A DNA stretch of 64,000 nucleotides from Kosmotoga arenicorallina S304 (lineage in GTDB: Bacteria > Thermotogota > Thermotogae > Petrotogales > Kosmotogaceae). Shown here in pieces: positions 26,903-36,310 of this stretch (its first letter is position 1; every line of letters starts with the position of its first letter). The DNA lies in contig NZ_JFHK01000015.1 in the NCBI RefSeq assembly GCF_001636545.1, positions 55,867-119,866 on the forward strand. Reading direction: 5' to 3'. Both the position numbers and the translations under genes were made by a program. A model generated the notes under the pieces. The model did no database searches. It was given only the letters and a program-made list of their open reading frames with translations, and was not told the origin of the DNA.

Positions 26903-27687
26903 TCGTTCATTTCCTCCGTTTCCAGCAATGAGAAGGAGTCTTCCAATGTTGTCACAAAAGCGTCGAATTTCTCCTTTAGAATTCCGGAGAGAATTATTAC
27001 ACCATCAGACTTCAAATAGTGCGTTGTTTCTTTTACAAAGCGTTCAAGCAATTCGACGATCATATTTGAAACAATCACATTGAAACGTTCACCGGGTTTG
27101 AGGGCGCTGAGAAAGTTAGAAACCCTCGCATCAATGGAAACCCCGTTTATCCATGCCGTTTCCTGGCACTTTTCAACGGCAGCCGGATCTATATCGAGGG
27201 CAACTGCCTTTTTCGCCCCTCTCTTCAAAGCCAGCGCTGATAGGATACCTGTGCCTGAACCAACATCCAGCACAAAAGCACCAGGTTCCATGTGTTTTTC
27301 GAGAAGGCGTGAGGCGAGCTTTGTCGTTTCGTGTAACCCTGTACCAAAGGCGCTTCCGGGTACTATTCCCAGGGCTCCCTCTTCTGTGATTTGATTGGGT
27401 TCTTCAAGAGGGATCAGTTTTGTGTGGTGAGTCAACATAAAGGGTTTAAGGTTCTCTTTGAATTTTTTCCACCAATTTTCTTCAAGCTCCTCGCCACCGA
27501 GCTCAAAGGGGTAGCCCGACAAAAAAGGTGGAAACTCCTGATCGGGTTCGAGATACACCTTTACCCGCCACAGATTTGAATCTATTACCTCGGAAAAGAT
27601 ACTGTAAAAGCCCTCCGAAAAGCAGAGTTCATCTATTTCTTCAAGGATTTTTTCATCTGCGTATAGAGTGAAATACTTATAAAGCAT
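26872..27687 (-). CDS. prmA: Ribosomal protein L11 methyltransferase
   Basis: A 271-residue methyltransferase. The N-terminal L11-recognition domain is followed by the SAM domain with PGSAFGTGLHETTKLASRLLE, VLDVGSGTGILSALALKRGA and VSNMIVELLE, the PrmA versions of motifs I and IV. The ATG at 27687 has GAGGT seven bases upstream; the GTG at 27696 overlaps that site. A TATAAT lies just upstream, without a clear -35. It is the first gene of the prmA-DUF501-uvrC operon, divergent from gatA. Confidence 0.92.
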   Translation of the reverse strand: MLYKYFTLYADEKILEEIDELCFSEGFYSIFSEVIDSNLWRVKVYLEPDQEFPPFLSGYPFELGGEELEENWWKKFKENLKPFMLTHHTKLIPLEEPNQITEEGALGIVPGSAFGTGLHETTKLASRLLEKHMEPGAFVLDVGSGTGILSALALKRGAKKAVALDIDPAAVEKCQETAWINGVSIDARVSNFLSALKPGERFNVIVSNMIVELLERFVKETTHYLKSDGVIILSGILKEKFDAFVTTLEDSFSLLETEEMNEWKAAVLKKR

Positions 27688-27789
27688 ATCAACCACCTCG
27701 GTGCAATTATAACGTTATTTCAGTGATAATTCAGCTGATGATTTCTTTGAAGCGTGTTAGAATTAAATGAATTGCAGGAGGTGAACCCT

Positions 27790-29229
27790 TTGAAAAGAGA
27801 TTTTCTAAATTATAAAATAGCAGAGCTTTCGGAGCTGCAAGATGATGCCAAAAGAAAGGCTATTGCCTATTTTCACGAAAGGATAACCGCCTTCAACCCT
27901 GAATTAAACGCTTTTCTGGAAGTGCTTCCCTTATCAGCCAATTATTCTTCCGGTTCGCTTTCCGGCATACCTTACGCATTGAAGGACAACATATTGGCCA
28001 GAGGTACCCGGACTACATGCGCCAGCGATATATTGAAAGATTATATCTCTCCTTATGATGCAACAGTAACGGCTCGGCTGAAAGCTGAAGGAGCTGTGTT
28101 GATGGGGAAAACAAACCTCGATGAATTTGCCATGGGTTCTTCAACGGAGAATTCGGCATTCGGCCCCTCAAAAAACCCATGGGATTTAAACCGAATTCCC
28201 GGTGGGAGCAGTGGAGGCAGTGCAGCAGCAGTTGCAGCAGGGCTTGTACCCTTTGCCCTTGGAAGCGATACCGGGGGTTCCGTTAGGCAGCCAGCAGCTT
28301 TTTGTGGAGTGGTTGGTTATAAACCCTCTTACGGACTGGTATCAAGATATGGCCTGGTAGCCTTCGCTTCTTCTCTCGATCAGATAGGTCCTTTGACAAG
28401 ATGTGTCGATGATGCCTATGCTGTTTTCAAAACGATAGCCCGAAAGGATATAAACGATGCCACTACTATCAATAATGGAGTTAATCTCAAGGCGAATGAT
28501 CTGCCTAAAATCGATCTCAAAGGCATAAGGATAGCGGTGCCTTCCGACGCTCTGGATTTTGAAGGGCTCGATGAAAGGGTTAAATCCAGATTCCTGGAAT
28601 TCGTTGAGCGGCTTACTGAAAAAGGAGCAAAAGTCTCCTTTATTGAGCTGGGTATCTTAAAATATGTTGTCGCAACATATTATCTCATCGCTCCTGGCGA
28701 AGCCAGCTCTAACCTATCTCGCTATGACGGCGTTCGCTATGGTGAGCGGGTTGAGTCTGAAAACTACGAAGAGATGATAAAGAAGAACAGAGATATCGGT
28801 TTTGGCGATGAAGTAAAACGCAGGATCTTGCTGGGTACTTTCACATTGAGCTCCGCTTATTACGACGCTTACTATCGTAGGGCTCTGAAAATCAGGCGAA
28901 TTATCTCTGACAGGATAAATAAGGTTCTTCAGGAACACGATTTCATATTGAACCCCACCACACCCACACTTCCAGGAAAAATAGGAGAAATTAGCGATCC
29001 CCTTACTTATTATCTGATGGATATATATACCATTCCAGCTAACTTAGCCGGAATGCCGGCCATTTCGGTACCCATTGATCCCGTAGACGGCTTGCCGGTG
29101 GGCGTTCAATTTATGGGAAAGCGACTTTCCGATCTTCAGCTCCTCTCTGTTGCAAAAGAGGCTGAAAAATTATCAGGTGCATACGAGAACGGGCTTGCAA
29201 AGCTTCCTGAGAGGTGGTTACATGTATAA
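27790..29229 (+). CDS. gatA: Asp/Glu-tRNA(Asn/Gln) amidotransferase subunit A
   Basis: A 479-residue amidase-signature enzyme that supplies ammonia for Gln-tRNA or Asn-tRNA formation. The catalytic Lys is in YALKDNI, and the Ser-cis-Ser/Ser part is GGSSGGSAAAVAAGLVPFALGSDTGGSVRQPA. The start is a TTG at 27790, six bases after AGGAGGTG; a GTG at 27754 adds 12 unlikely residues. It overlaps gatB by eight bases. No gatC is visible; it must lie elsewhere if present. Confidence 0.95.
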   Translation: MKRDFLNYKIAELSELQDDAKRKAIAYFHERITAFNPELNAFLEVLPLSANYSSGSLSGIPYALKDNILARGTRTTCASDILKDYISPYDATVTARLKAEGAVLMGKTNLDEFAMGSSTENSAFGPSKNPWDLNRIPGGSSGGSAAAVAAGLVPFALGSDTGGSVRQPAAFCGVVGYKPSYGLVSRYGLVAFASSLDQIGPLTRCVDDAYAVFKTIARKDINDATTINNGVNLKANDLPKIDLKGIRIAVPSDALDFEGLDERVKSRFLEFVERLTEKGAKVSFIELGILKYVVATYYLIAPGEASSNLSRYDGVRYGERVESENYEEMIKKNRDIGFGDEVKRRILLGTFTLSSAYYDAYYRRALKIRRIISDRINKVLQEHDFILNPTTPTLPGKIGEISDPLTYYLMDIYTIPANLAGMPAISVPIDPVDGLPVGVQFMGKRLSDLQLLSVAKEAEKLSGAYENGLAKLPERWLHV

Positions 29230-30667
29230 AACTATCATTGGTCTTGAAATCCACGCTCAATTATCGACAAAAACCAAGGCCTTTTGCAGCTGTCAGGCTG
29301 ATGTCTTTGAGCTGGAGCCAAATACAGCTATTTGCCCTGTGTGCACGGGTCAGCCCGGAGCGTTGCCCGTGTTAAACAAAACTGTTGTTGAATACGCTGT
29401 TAAAGCGGCGGTTGCATTTAATTGCAGCATCAATTTACGTTCCAGTTTTGATAGAAAGAACTATTTTTATCCGGATCTACCAAAGGGTTATCAGATTACC
29501 CAATACTTCACCCCGATCGCAGAAAATGGTTATCTTGAATTCAAGCTTGACGGAAATGAAAAAAGAGTCCGCATCAGAAGGATACACATTGAAGAAGACG
29601 CCGGTAAAATGATACATCAGGACGCCGATTCCATTTCTGGCGCCAGCGGAAGTCTTGTAAATCTAAACAGGTGCGGGGTCCCTCTAATAGAAATCGTTAC
29701 TGAACCGGATATCTCTTCACCAAAAGAAGCGAGGGTTTTCATGGAATTGCTACGCGATACGCTCAGGGCGATTGATATATGCAGCGGCGATATGGAAAAG
29801 GGAGCGTTGCGGTGCGATGCAAACATATCCGTAGTGGATGAGGAATCCGGGACATCATCAAATAGGGTCGAAGTAAAGAACATTAATTCCTTCAAGTTCG
29901 TGGAGAAGGCCCTCGAATTCGAGCGGGAGCGTATTATCAAAGCCCTTGAACAGGGTACTGATGTAGACAGGGAAACGCGGACATGGAACTTCACAAAACG
30001 TGAAACCATATCTATGAGGTCAAAGGAAGAGGAGAACGATTACAGATATTTCCCGGAACCCGATTTACCGCCGCTTCAGCTGAGCGGAGAATTTGTGGAA
30101 AAAGTCAGAAAAAATCTACCTGAACTTCCACAGCAGAGAGTTCAAAGGCTGATACAGCAATATGGAATTCCTGAATACGATGCCTCCGTCCTCGGTTCCG
30201 ATGTAAAAATCAGCTTGTTTTTTGAGGAGGTATCCAGAGTAACAGGAAAACCAAAAGATGCCTCCAACTGGATAATGACGGAACTGATGAGAGAAATAAA
30301 CCAGAGAGGGATTCCAATAGATGAAATGCCCATTGGACCCGAGCATTTTAAGGTACTCTTTCAGCTCCTCGATCAGGGAAAGATTTCCGCCAAAATAGCA
30401 AAAGAACTCTTCCCCCTGATGGTGGAAACCGGGAAAACGCCCGATCAGTTAGTAAAAGAACGCGGAATGGAGCAGATAAGTGACGAAAAGCTAATTGAGG
30501 AGATTGTTTTGCGTGCCATGGAATCAAATCCGAAAGCCGTGCAACAATATAGAGATGGGAAGAAAAACGTAATGGGCTACTTTGTCGGCGCTGTGATGAA
30601 AGAAACACGTGGAAAAGCAAATCCAGCAGTTGTGAATGAAATTGTGAGGAGGCTTCTGGAATCATGA
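29222..30667 (+). CDS. gatB: Asp/Glu-tRNA(Asn/Gln) amidotransferase subunit B
   Basis: A 481-residue subunit that binds the misacylated tRNA and carries the kinase step. It begins MYKTIIGLEIHAQLSTKTKA and has CPVCTGQPGALPVLN, DRKNYFYPDLPKGYQITQ, HIEEDAGK, GVPLIEIVTEPD and the C-terminal YqeY-like tail. Zinc-type cysteines (CSCQ, CPVC) are present. The ATG at 29222 follows GAGAGGTGG within the end of gatA. It overlaps the next gene by four bases. Confidence 0.96.
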   Translation: MYKTIIGLEIHAQLSTKTKAFCSCQADVFELEPNTAICPVCTGQPGALPVLNKTVVEYAVKAAVAFNCSINLRSSFDRKNYFYPDLPKGYQITQYFTPIAENGYLEFKLDGNEKRVRIRRIHIEEDAGKMIHQDADSISGASGSLVNLNRCGVPLIEIVTEPDISSPKEARVFMELLRDTLRAIDICSGDMEKGALRCDANISVVDEESGTSSNRVEVKNINSFKFVEKALEFERERIIKALEQGTDVDRETRTWNFTKRETISMRSKEEENDYRYFPEPDLPPLQLSGEFVEKVRKNLPELPQQRVQRLIQQYGIPEYDASVLGSDVKISLFFEEVSRVTGKPKDASNWIMTELMREINQRGIPIDEMPIGPEHFKVLFQLLDQGKISAKIAKELFPLMVETGKTPDQLVKERGMEQISDEKLIEEIVLRAMESNPKAVQQYRDGKKNVMGYFVGAVMKETRGKANPAVVNEIVRRLLES

Positions 30668-31491
30668 AGAGGATAACAACCATTACAACCCTTCTGCTTC
30701 TGGTGCTTTCGTTAACTCTTTTTGGAGAAACATATCTCTCTTTGATTGATGAAAGCTGGAAGACGGAAGTAACCTTTCCTCTTTCAAAGAAGTTGAACTG
30801 GGGGATTGCAATGGGGAATACGGCACCCAGAATAGGCATCCTGTACACAGAGAATTGGGCTGATTATTCGACCGGCTTTTTCAAGGTTAAAACCCGTGAT
30901 GGAAGTTTTTCATTGGGCCTGTATTTCGGGGAGGGAATTTCGGTTTCTACAACACTGATACAGGGCAGCTATTCACCCCCGATCTATTCCCAGAGCTTTA
31001 ATAAAATCCAGCTCGCTTCAGATGGAAAGTTTCACCGGTTTTCATATGGCAATTACCGTGTCCCTCTGGGTAAGTGGAGCCTCGGGGCGAATATGCTCAG
31101 CATAAAGGACGAAAGCACAAAGGTCAATTATCTGAAAGCATACGTTTTTGTAAAAGACTTCAATAGAAGTTTCAGGTTGAGCCTTAACGGCGGAATATTG
31201 AACCTGGGAGTCGACTTAGCTACCATAGGCTCTTTGGGGGAGCTCGGATACGGTGGAGGGGTGTGCTATGACTTCAGCAAAAGAGCACCGGGGCTTTCGG
31301 CACACTGGGTTTTCCCGGTATCCCTGGAAAGCGGGAACTTTACCGGGGAAATAAAGATGTTCGTCAAAACTGACGGGGTGAATACGAAACTCAGCTTCAG
31401 AACACCTGGCGGAAAAAACCTTTTAATATTTGGCCTTGGCTTTGAAAACTTTACACTGGATGAATTTTTCCTTGGATTAATGGTGAACTGA
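30664..31491 (+). CDS. Exported beta-rich protein of unknown function
   Basis: A 275-residue protein with a signal peptide (MKRITTITTLLLLVLSLTLFG) and a mature part made of short alternating strands with many Gly and aromatic residues (FSLGLYFGEG, SLNGGILNLGVDLA), and ending in a strand with a hydrophobic tail (FFLGLMVN). This is compatible with a small beta barrel in the outer toga, but no family is recognised. It lies between gatB and hemW with overlapping or abutting ends. Confidence 0.6.
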   Translation: MKRITTITTLLLLVLSLTLFGETYLSLIDESWKTEVTFPLSKKLNWGIAMGNTAPRIGILYTENWADYSTGFFKVKTRDGSFSLGLYFGEGISVSTTLIQGSYSPPIYSQSFNKIQLASDGKFHRFSYGNYRVPLGKWSLGANMLSIKDESTKVNYLKAYVFVKDFNRSFRLSLNGGILNLGVDLATIGSLGELGYGGGVCYDFSKRAPGLSAHWVFPVSLESGNFTGEIKMFVKTDGVNTKLSFRTPGGKNLLIFGLGFENFTLDEFFLGLMVN

Positions 31492-32640
31492 ATGATGAAA
31501 GCAGGTGTGTATGTACACCTCCCCTTTTGCAAAAGGCTGTGTCATTACTGCGACTTTGCAAAAATCAAAGAAGATCATGAACTGATAGAAAGATATCAAC
31601 GTCTTCTGCTGAAAGAGATGGAACTTTGGTTCAAGAATAACCCTCTCATCAAGGTGGAAACCCTTTACTTTGGAGGAGGTTCTCCTTCAATTTATCCTCT
31701 TAACTACCTGCAGCAGCTGATAGACAGATTAAAGGGGTTGACGGATTTCGCGCCTGAGGAAATAACCCTCGAAGCAAATCCCTGGGAACTTGACGCGGAT
31801 AAGCTTAAAAGCTGGTACAGATTGGGTATAAATCGTTTGAGCGTTGGTGTTCAAAGTGCTTCAGCAGATATCCTGAAAAACGTTGGCCGCGAGTCTCCTT
31901 CTGACCTGTTAAAAAGGCTCAAAGCAGCAAGAAGTATTTTTGAAATTCTCAACCTGGATTTTATTCTCGGGCTTCCGGGGGAATCCGAAAAAAATCTGGA
32001 AGAGAATATCGGGCTTATCAAAGAGTTGTTCCCACGGCATATCTCCTATTATTTCCTTGACACCGACCATGACACTCCTTTGATGAAAAACGTCCGTAGT
32101 GGTAAGATTGAGTTGCCGGATGTTGAGATGGTCGAGCAGTTATATGACCGGGTGAAGCTCACATTATCTGCCCTGGGGTATATACGCTATGAAATCTCCT
32201 CGTGGCAAAGAGATGGGATGTGTTGCAAGCACAATATGAATTATTGGAAAAACGGGAATTACGTTGGTTTCGGCATCTCGGCAGGAGGGCATGTTGAAAG
32301 AAACAGATACGTTAACACGGAAAATTTCAAAGACTACGAAGATGCCCTAAGCAAAGGCCTTTTGCCGCGGGTATACAGCGTGACTAACGATGACCTCCAG
32401 GAAGATATTGAAACCCTTTTTATGTCCTTAAGGCTTGTTGAGGGGTTTTCTTTGGAGAACTTATCAAATAGCAAATACAGGTTCGCCCTGGTGGAAGCTC
32501 TGACCGAAAAGCTTTCTGATTTTGCCATAATCAGGAACGGTCGGATTAGATTGAATGAAAATGGGCTCGACAATTCACGGCTTGTGTTCGAGAGAATTCT
32601 CGATATAAAGGAGGGGATAGTCGATGTTTTCGGCACATGA
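31492..32640 (+). CDS. hemW: HemW-like radical SAM protein
   Basis: A 382-residue radical SAM protein. The cluster motif CKRLCHYCDF (CxxxCxxC) is at residue 14, followed by LYFGGGSPSIYP, RLSVGVQS, FILGLPGE and the HemW-type YEISSW...HNMNYWKNGNYVGFG. HemW relatives are haem chaperones; some were called oxygen-independent coproporphyrinogen oxidases, which need an extra N-terminal part absent here. A second ATG follows directly at 31495; the ribosome binding site is weak, so coupling to the upstream gene is likely. Its end overlaps the next gene by 17 bases. Confidence 0.85.
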   Translation: MMKAGVYVHLPFCKRLCHYCDFAKIKEDHELIERYQRLLLKEMELWFKNNPLIKVETLYFGGGSPSIYPLNYLQQLIDRLKGLTDFAPEEITLEANPWELDADKLKSWYRLGINRLSVGVQSASADILKNVGRESPSDLLKRLKAARSIFEILNLDFILGLPGESEKNLEENIGLIKELFPRHISYYFLDTDHDTPLMKNVRSGKIELPDVEMVEQLYDRVKLTLSALGYIRYEISSWQRDGMCCKHNMNYWKNGNYVGFGISAGGHVERNRYVNTENFKDYEDALSKGLLPRVYSVTNDDLQEDIETLFMSLRLVEGFSLENLSNSKYRFALVEALTEKLSDFAIIRNGRIRLNENGLDNSRLVFERILDIKEGIVDVFGT

Positions 32641-33085
32641 AATACTGGATATTGCATTGAACATCGAAAACGAGGGGATTAAGTTTTACAGAGAACTGGC
32701 TGAAAAGGCAAAAGATGAAAGCGCGAAATCCACTTTTGAGTTTCTTGTTTCTCAGGAGAAAGAACATATAATTACCTTCAGGGAGCTTCTAAAAAGGTTT
32801 GAAAAAGAGGCTCAGGAGCTGGTAAACTGGGACGAGGCTACGGAATATTTGAAGACTTTAAGCGAGCAAAAGGTGTTCCCGAGTGCAAGCACTTTGATAG
32901 AGAAGTTTAAAAACAGCACCCCGGAAGAAGTAGTAAAATATTCCATTGAAAGAGAAAAGGACACTGTGATATTCTACTACGACCTTTTGGATATGATTGC
33001 AGATAATGAGGCTAAAGAAGCCGTGAAGAAGATTATAAAGGAAGAAAAGAAGCACGTCGTTATATTGAGGGATTTGCTTAAATGA
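32624..33085 (+). CDS. Ferritin-like rubrerythrin-family diiron protein
   Basis: A 153-residue four-helix bundle. Diiron-type ligands appear as NIENEGIKFY, SQEKEHIITF, EREKDTVIFYYD and KEEKKHVVIL, that is, two ExxH pairs and two single Glu. The rubredoxin domain of full rubrerythrin is absent. Proteins of this kind reduce peroxide or store iron in anaerobes. The ATG at 32624 is behind GGAGGGG inside the end of hemW. It overlaps the dCMP deaminase gene by four bases. Confidence 0.82.
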   Translation: MFSAHEILDIALNIENEGIKFYRELAEKAKDESAKSTFEFLVSQEKEHIITFRELLKRFEKEAQELVNWDEATEYLKTLSEQKVFPSASTLIEKFKNSTPEEVVKYSIEREKDTVIFYYDLLDMIADNEAKEAVKKIIKEEKKHVVILRDLLK

Positions 33086-33609
33086 AAAAGACAGATCTCG
33101 AAAATTTTCTCAAAAACTTCAAAGCCCGGTCAGGAGAGCGGAAAAGCCTTGATTGGGATCGATATTTTATGATCCTGGCTGATACAGTAAAAGAGAGGTC
33201 AAGCTGCTTCCACCGAAAGGTGGGAGCGATTATTGTCAGGGAAAACAGGATCCTCGCGACCGGATACAACCAGCCCCCATCGGGTTTCCCTCATTGCGAT
33301 GAGACTGAATGCATACGCGACGCTCTTTCCATTTCTTCCGGTGAGAATCAGGAAGTTTGCTATGCAGCGCATGCGGAGCAAAACGCCATTGCACAGGCGG
33401 CGAGGTTTGGGATATCAACGGGAGGGGCAACAATTTATGTGACCCATAAACCCTGTTCCATATGTGCGCGGATATTGATAAATGCAGGGATAAAGCGCGT
33501 GGTATTCAGCTGGGATTATCCCGATCCACTTTCGGAATTTCTACTCAAAACATGCGGTGTTGTTTTAGAACAACTCGAGCTTGAAGGAGGTAGCCATGTC
33601 AACGACTAA
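33082..33609 (+). CDS. dCMP deaminase (ComEB type)
   Basis: A 175-residue zinc deaminase. The catalytic motifs are CYAAHAEQNAIAQAA (HAE) near residue 95 and THKPCSICARILINAG (PCxxC) near residue 125. VGAIIVRENRILATGYNQPPSGFPHCD is the family N-terminal part. It would make dUMP for thymidylate synthesis. It overlaps its upstream neighbour by four bases and korB by 14 bases. Confidence 0.92.
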   Translation: MKKTDLENFLKNFKARSGERKSLDWDRYFMILADTVKERSSCFHRKVGAIIVRENRILATGYNQPPSGFPHCDETECIRDALSISSGENQEVCYAAHAEQNAIAQAARFGISTGGATIYVTHKPCSICARILINAGIKRVVFSWDYPDPLSEFLLKTCGVVLEQLELEGGSHVND

Positions 33610-34423
33610 ACTGCTGACTTATTTACGTCAGGATAGGATGCCCCATGTCTGGTGTCCGGGCTGTGGTAACGGCGTTATAATGAAAGCCTTTGTCAATGCT
33701 GTGGACCGTCTATCTTTGGAACCCGATAGGATCGCCGTTATCTCAGGAATTGGTTGCTCATCGCGTGTAACCGGCTATTTGAATTTCAACACCATGCACA
33801 CATTGCATGGAAGGGCTATTGCCTTTGCAACCGGCGTCAAACTTTCAAGGCCGGAATTCAAAGTGGTGGTTATGGGTGGTGATGGAGACATTCTGGCTAT
33901 TGGGGGCAATCACTTCATTCATGCCTGCCGAAGGAATATTGACCTGACTGTCATCATCTTCAACAACAGCATTTACGGGATGACCGGCGGTCAGTATTCT
34001 CCTACAACGCCAGAGGAGACTTATGCTTCTACTGCTCCATATGGGAATATCGAAGATCAATTTGATACGGTGAAACTGGCTATTAACTCGGGTGCAACTT
34101 ATGTGGCGCGCAGCACCGTATATCACTATATTCAGGCAGTGCAGTACATTCAGAACGGTCTCAAGCACAAAGGGATGTCAGTCATTGAGATAATGACAAA
34201 TTGCCACACCTATTTTGGTAGATACAACGGAATGCCTGAACCAGTGCAGATGCTCACTTACTTCAAGGAAAATGCGGTTCCCCTGAAAAAGGCCGAGAAG
34301 ATGTCGCAGGACGAGCTCGATAGAAAAATAATCATCGGTGAGTTCGTTAACATAGAAAAAGAAACCTACAACGAGAAATACGAGCAATTAAAGACAAAAT
34401 TGGCCTTCACGGAGAAGGAGTGA
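33596..34423 (+). CDS. korB: 2-oxoacid:ferredoxin oxidoreductase beta subunit (KorB-like)
   Basis: A 275-residue thiamine-diphosphate-binding subunit. WCPGCGNGVIMKAF near the start holds cluster-type cysteines, GIGCSSRVTGYL and TLHGRAIAFATGVKL follow, and the ThDP motif is MGGDGDILAIGGNHFIHACRRNID...NNSIYGMTGGQYSPTTP. The pattern fits 2-oxoglutarate or 2-oxoacid:ferredoxin oxidoreductases. The ATG at 33596 follows GGAGG. The partner gamma subunit is next, but no alpha or delta subunit is in the window. Confidence 0.9.
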   Translation: MSTTKLLTYLRQDRMPHVWCPGCGNGVIMKAFVNAVDRLSLEPDRIAVISGIGCSSRVTGYLNFNTMHTLHGRAIAFATGVKLSRPEFKVVVMGGDGDILAIGGNHFIHACRRNIDLTVIIFNNSIYGMTGGQYSPTTPEETYASTAPYGNIEDQFDTVKLAINSGATYVARSTVYHYIQAVQYIQNGLKHKGMSVIEIMTNCHTYFGRYNGMPEPVQMLTYFKENAVPLKKAEKMSQDELDRKIIIGEFVNIEKETYNEKYEQLKTKLAFTEKE

Positions 34424-34428
34424 TCGAT

Positions 34429-35031
34429 ATGCCCTTACACCCACCACATTCGGTTAGGATATCTGGTATAGGAGGCCAGGGAAATGTTTTGATGGGAATT
34501 ATCCTTGCTGATGCACTGGTTTCTATGGGGTTATGGGTAGTACAAACCCAGTCATATGGGGCACAGGTTCGTGGAGGATTATCCTATTGCGATGTACTGT
34601 TCTGCAAAGAACCTATTGACTATCCCAAAGCAAACAATTTCAACGTTATATACTCCATGCACCAGATAGCAGTAAATGCACATATCAATTTGCTCAAACC
34701 CAACGGAATACTCATCATAGATAGCTCGTATGTATCAAACCTTCCGAAGGAAGCATTCAGAATAACAAAAAAAATAATCATGAAACCTATATCAAAGCTG
34801 ACTCAGGAGCGTTTTGGCACAGCTTTGCCTTCAAACATGGTAGGACTGGGTATTATTTCCAAAGCTTCCAATATAATTAAACCGGAGGCCCTGAAAAAAG
34901 CCATGAAAAAGCATATAAAGGAGAAATATCACAAACTAAACGAAGAAGCCATTGACTTTGGTATATCGCTGGTGGAAAAATCTTATACGCTAAAAGAAGA
35001 ATCAAGAGAGTTTATAAGAGGGTTTGAATGA
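34429..35031 (+). CDS. korC: 2-oxoacid:ferredoxin oxidoreductase gamma subunit (KorC-like)
   Basis: A 200-residue subunit with the glycine-rich ISGIGGQGNVLMGIILADAL at the start, QTQSYGAQVRGGLSYCDV, and DSSYVSN, typical of the gamma domain of these oxidoreductases. The ATG at 34429 follows AAGGAG at eight bases; a GTG at 34420 overlapping the korB stop is the alternative. It overlaps dgkA by four bases. The absence of an alpha subunit beside it is notable. Confidence 0.88.
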   Translation: MPLHPPHSVRISGIGGQGNVLMGIILADALVSMGLWVVQTQSYGAQVRGGLSYCDVLFCKEPIDYPKANNFNVIYSMHQIAVNAHINLLKPNGILIIDSSYVSNLPKEAFRITKKIIMKPISKLTQERFGTALPSNMVGLGIISKASNIIKPEALKKAMKKHIKEKYHKLNEEAIDFGISLVEKSYTLKEESREFIRGFE

Positions 35032-35462
35032 GGCCTTTTTTAAGTAGTTTTGAGTTTGCCGTTAAGGGACTCAAATATCTGGTTTTGAATGAGAGGAATT
35101 TCAGGGTACAATTTATAATAGGGATATTCATTCTCCTGCTTGCATTTTTTCTCCCTCTTGAGGGATGGGAGTTTTTTTGGATATTGTTTTCGGTTTTCTT
35201 TGTCCTGAGCCTTGAAGGATTAAATACAATCGTTGAAGAAGTTCTGGACTTTATGGAAGAAAAATACCACAGAAAAATCGAAATAGTAAAAGATATTTCG
35301 GCGGGGACCGTGCTTCTTGGCTCAATGTTCAGTGTAATTGTTGCAACAATAATCTATGGTAGAGTGTTATTTGGCATTTCAAGATTTTCCGGGTTCATTA
35401 TTGGTATAATATTAGATGGTTTCCTTTTTGGCCTTGGCCTTTTTGGAGGTGGAAAGAAGTGA
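35028..35462 (+). CDS. dgkA: Diacylglycerol/undecaprenol kinase family protein
   Basis: A 144-residue membrane protein. FAVKGLKYLVLNERNFRVQ starts the family domain, and EGLNTIVEEVLDFMEEKYH...VKDISAGTVLLGS contains the catalytic Glu and Asp residues seen in DgkA and UdpK. Three membrane segments fit the family; a fourth, glycine-rich hydrophobic segment at the C-terminus (FIIGIILDGFLFGLGLFGG) is extra. In Gram-positives the relatives phosphorylate undecaprenol for cell-wall recycling. It overlaps both neighbours by four bases. Confidence 0.88.
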   Translation: MRPFLSSFEFAVKGLKYLVLNERNFRVQFIIGIFILLLAFFLPLEGWEFFWILFSVFFVLSLEGLNTIVEEVLDFMEEKYHRKIEIVKDISAGTVLLGSMFSVIVATIIYGRVLFGISRFSGFIIGIILDGFLFGLGLFGGGKK

Positions 35463-36310
35463 GCATTCGCAGTTTATTCCTGCTATTAGTCGCGGTTGTT
35501 ATCGTATCCATAACTGGATTCAGTTATATCCTTATAACGTACACCATTCATCAGGGGGATACGCTTTATTCTATTGCTGTGGAGCACAATTTGCATGTAT
35601 CGACTATCCTTGACTTCAACGACATAGAAGACCCTAAAAGCCTTAAAATCGGTGAAAAGATCGTATTTCCACAGCCAGATGGTTTATTGTACGAAGTGAA
35701 AAGCGGTGAAAACCTTTCATATATCGCCAAGCTTTTTTTCGCTCCTGTCGAGGACATTATAAAAGCAAACAACATAAAGAACGGAGATATCATAGTTCCC
35801 GGTCAGAAGCTTTTCATTCCAATGGATTCCGTTAACAAGTATGATTACGAACCAATCGAAAGACCTTTCAGATGGCCAGTCTATGGGATTATAAGTTCAA
35901 ATTACGGTTGGCGGATACACCCCATAACCGGAAAGCTCGCCTTTCATACCGGGCTTGACATCGCAGCACCCATGGGAGCGCCAATATTTGCCGCTGACGA
36001 TGGCTATGTGACCTTTGCCGGGCTCAATGGAGGCTATGGCTACATGGTAGAGATACAGCATGACAACGGTATGGTAACGCGATACGGCCATATGAGCCAC
36101 ATAAGTGTCTATGTTGGCCAGCGCGTATTCATGGGGTCGCTCCTTGGCAGAATTGGTGCAACAGGTCTTGCCACAGGTCCCCATGTGCATTTTGAAGTTA
36201 GGGACAATGAGTACAGAACTGTCGATCCCCTTTCAACCCTTCCCGCAAGAGATTTGATGTACGTTATAAGGGGTTATGAAGAAGGGAACACAGACGCAGG
36301 CGGAAAATGA
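35459..36310 (+). CDS. LysM-domain M23 metallopeptidase
   Basis: A 283-residue protein with an N-terminal membrane or signal segment, two LysM domains (YTIHQGDTLYSIAVEHNL and YEVKSGENLSYIAKLF) and a C-terminal M23 domain with HTGLDIAAPMGAPI, GYMVEIQHDNGMVTRYGHMS and GPHVHFEVR. This is the layout of cell-wall hydrolases or their activators held on peptidoglycan. The start is GTG at 35459, overlapping dgkA. All zinc ligands (HxxxD, HxH) are present, so it is probably active. Confidence 0.92.
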   Translation: MSIRSLFLLLVAVVIVSITGFSYILITYTIHQGDTLYSIAVEHNLHVSTILDFNDIEDPKSLKIGEKIVFPQPDGLLYEVKSGENLSYIAKLFFAPVEDIIKANNIKNGDIIVPGQKLFIPMDSVNKYDYEPIERPFRWPVYGIISSNYGWRIHPITGKLAFHTGLDIAAPMGAPIFAADDGYVTFAGLNGGYGYMVEIQHDNGMVTRYGHMSHISVYVGQRVFMGSLLGRIGATGLATGPHVHFEVRDNEYRTVDPLSTLPARDLMYVIRGYEEGNTDAGGK

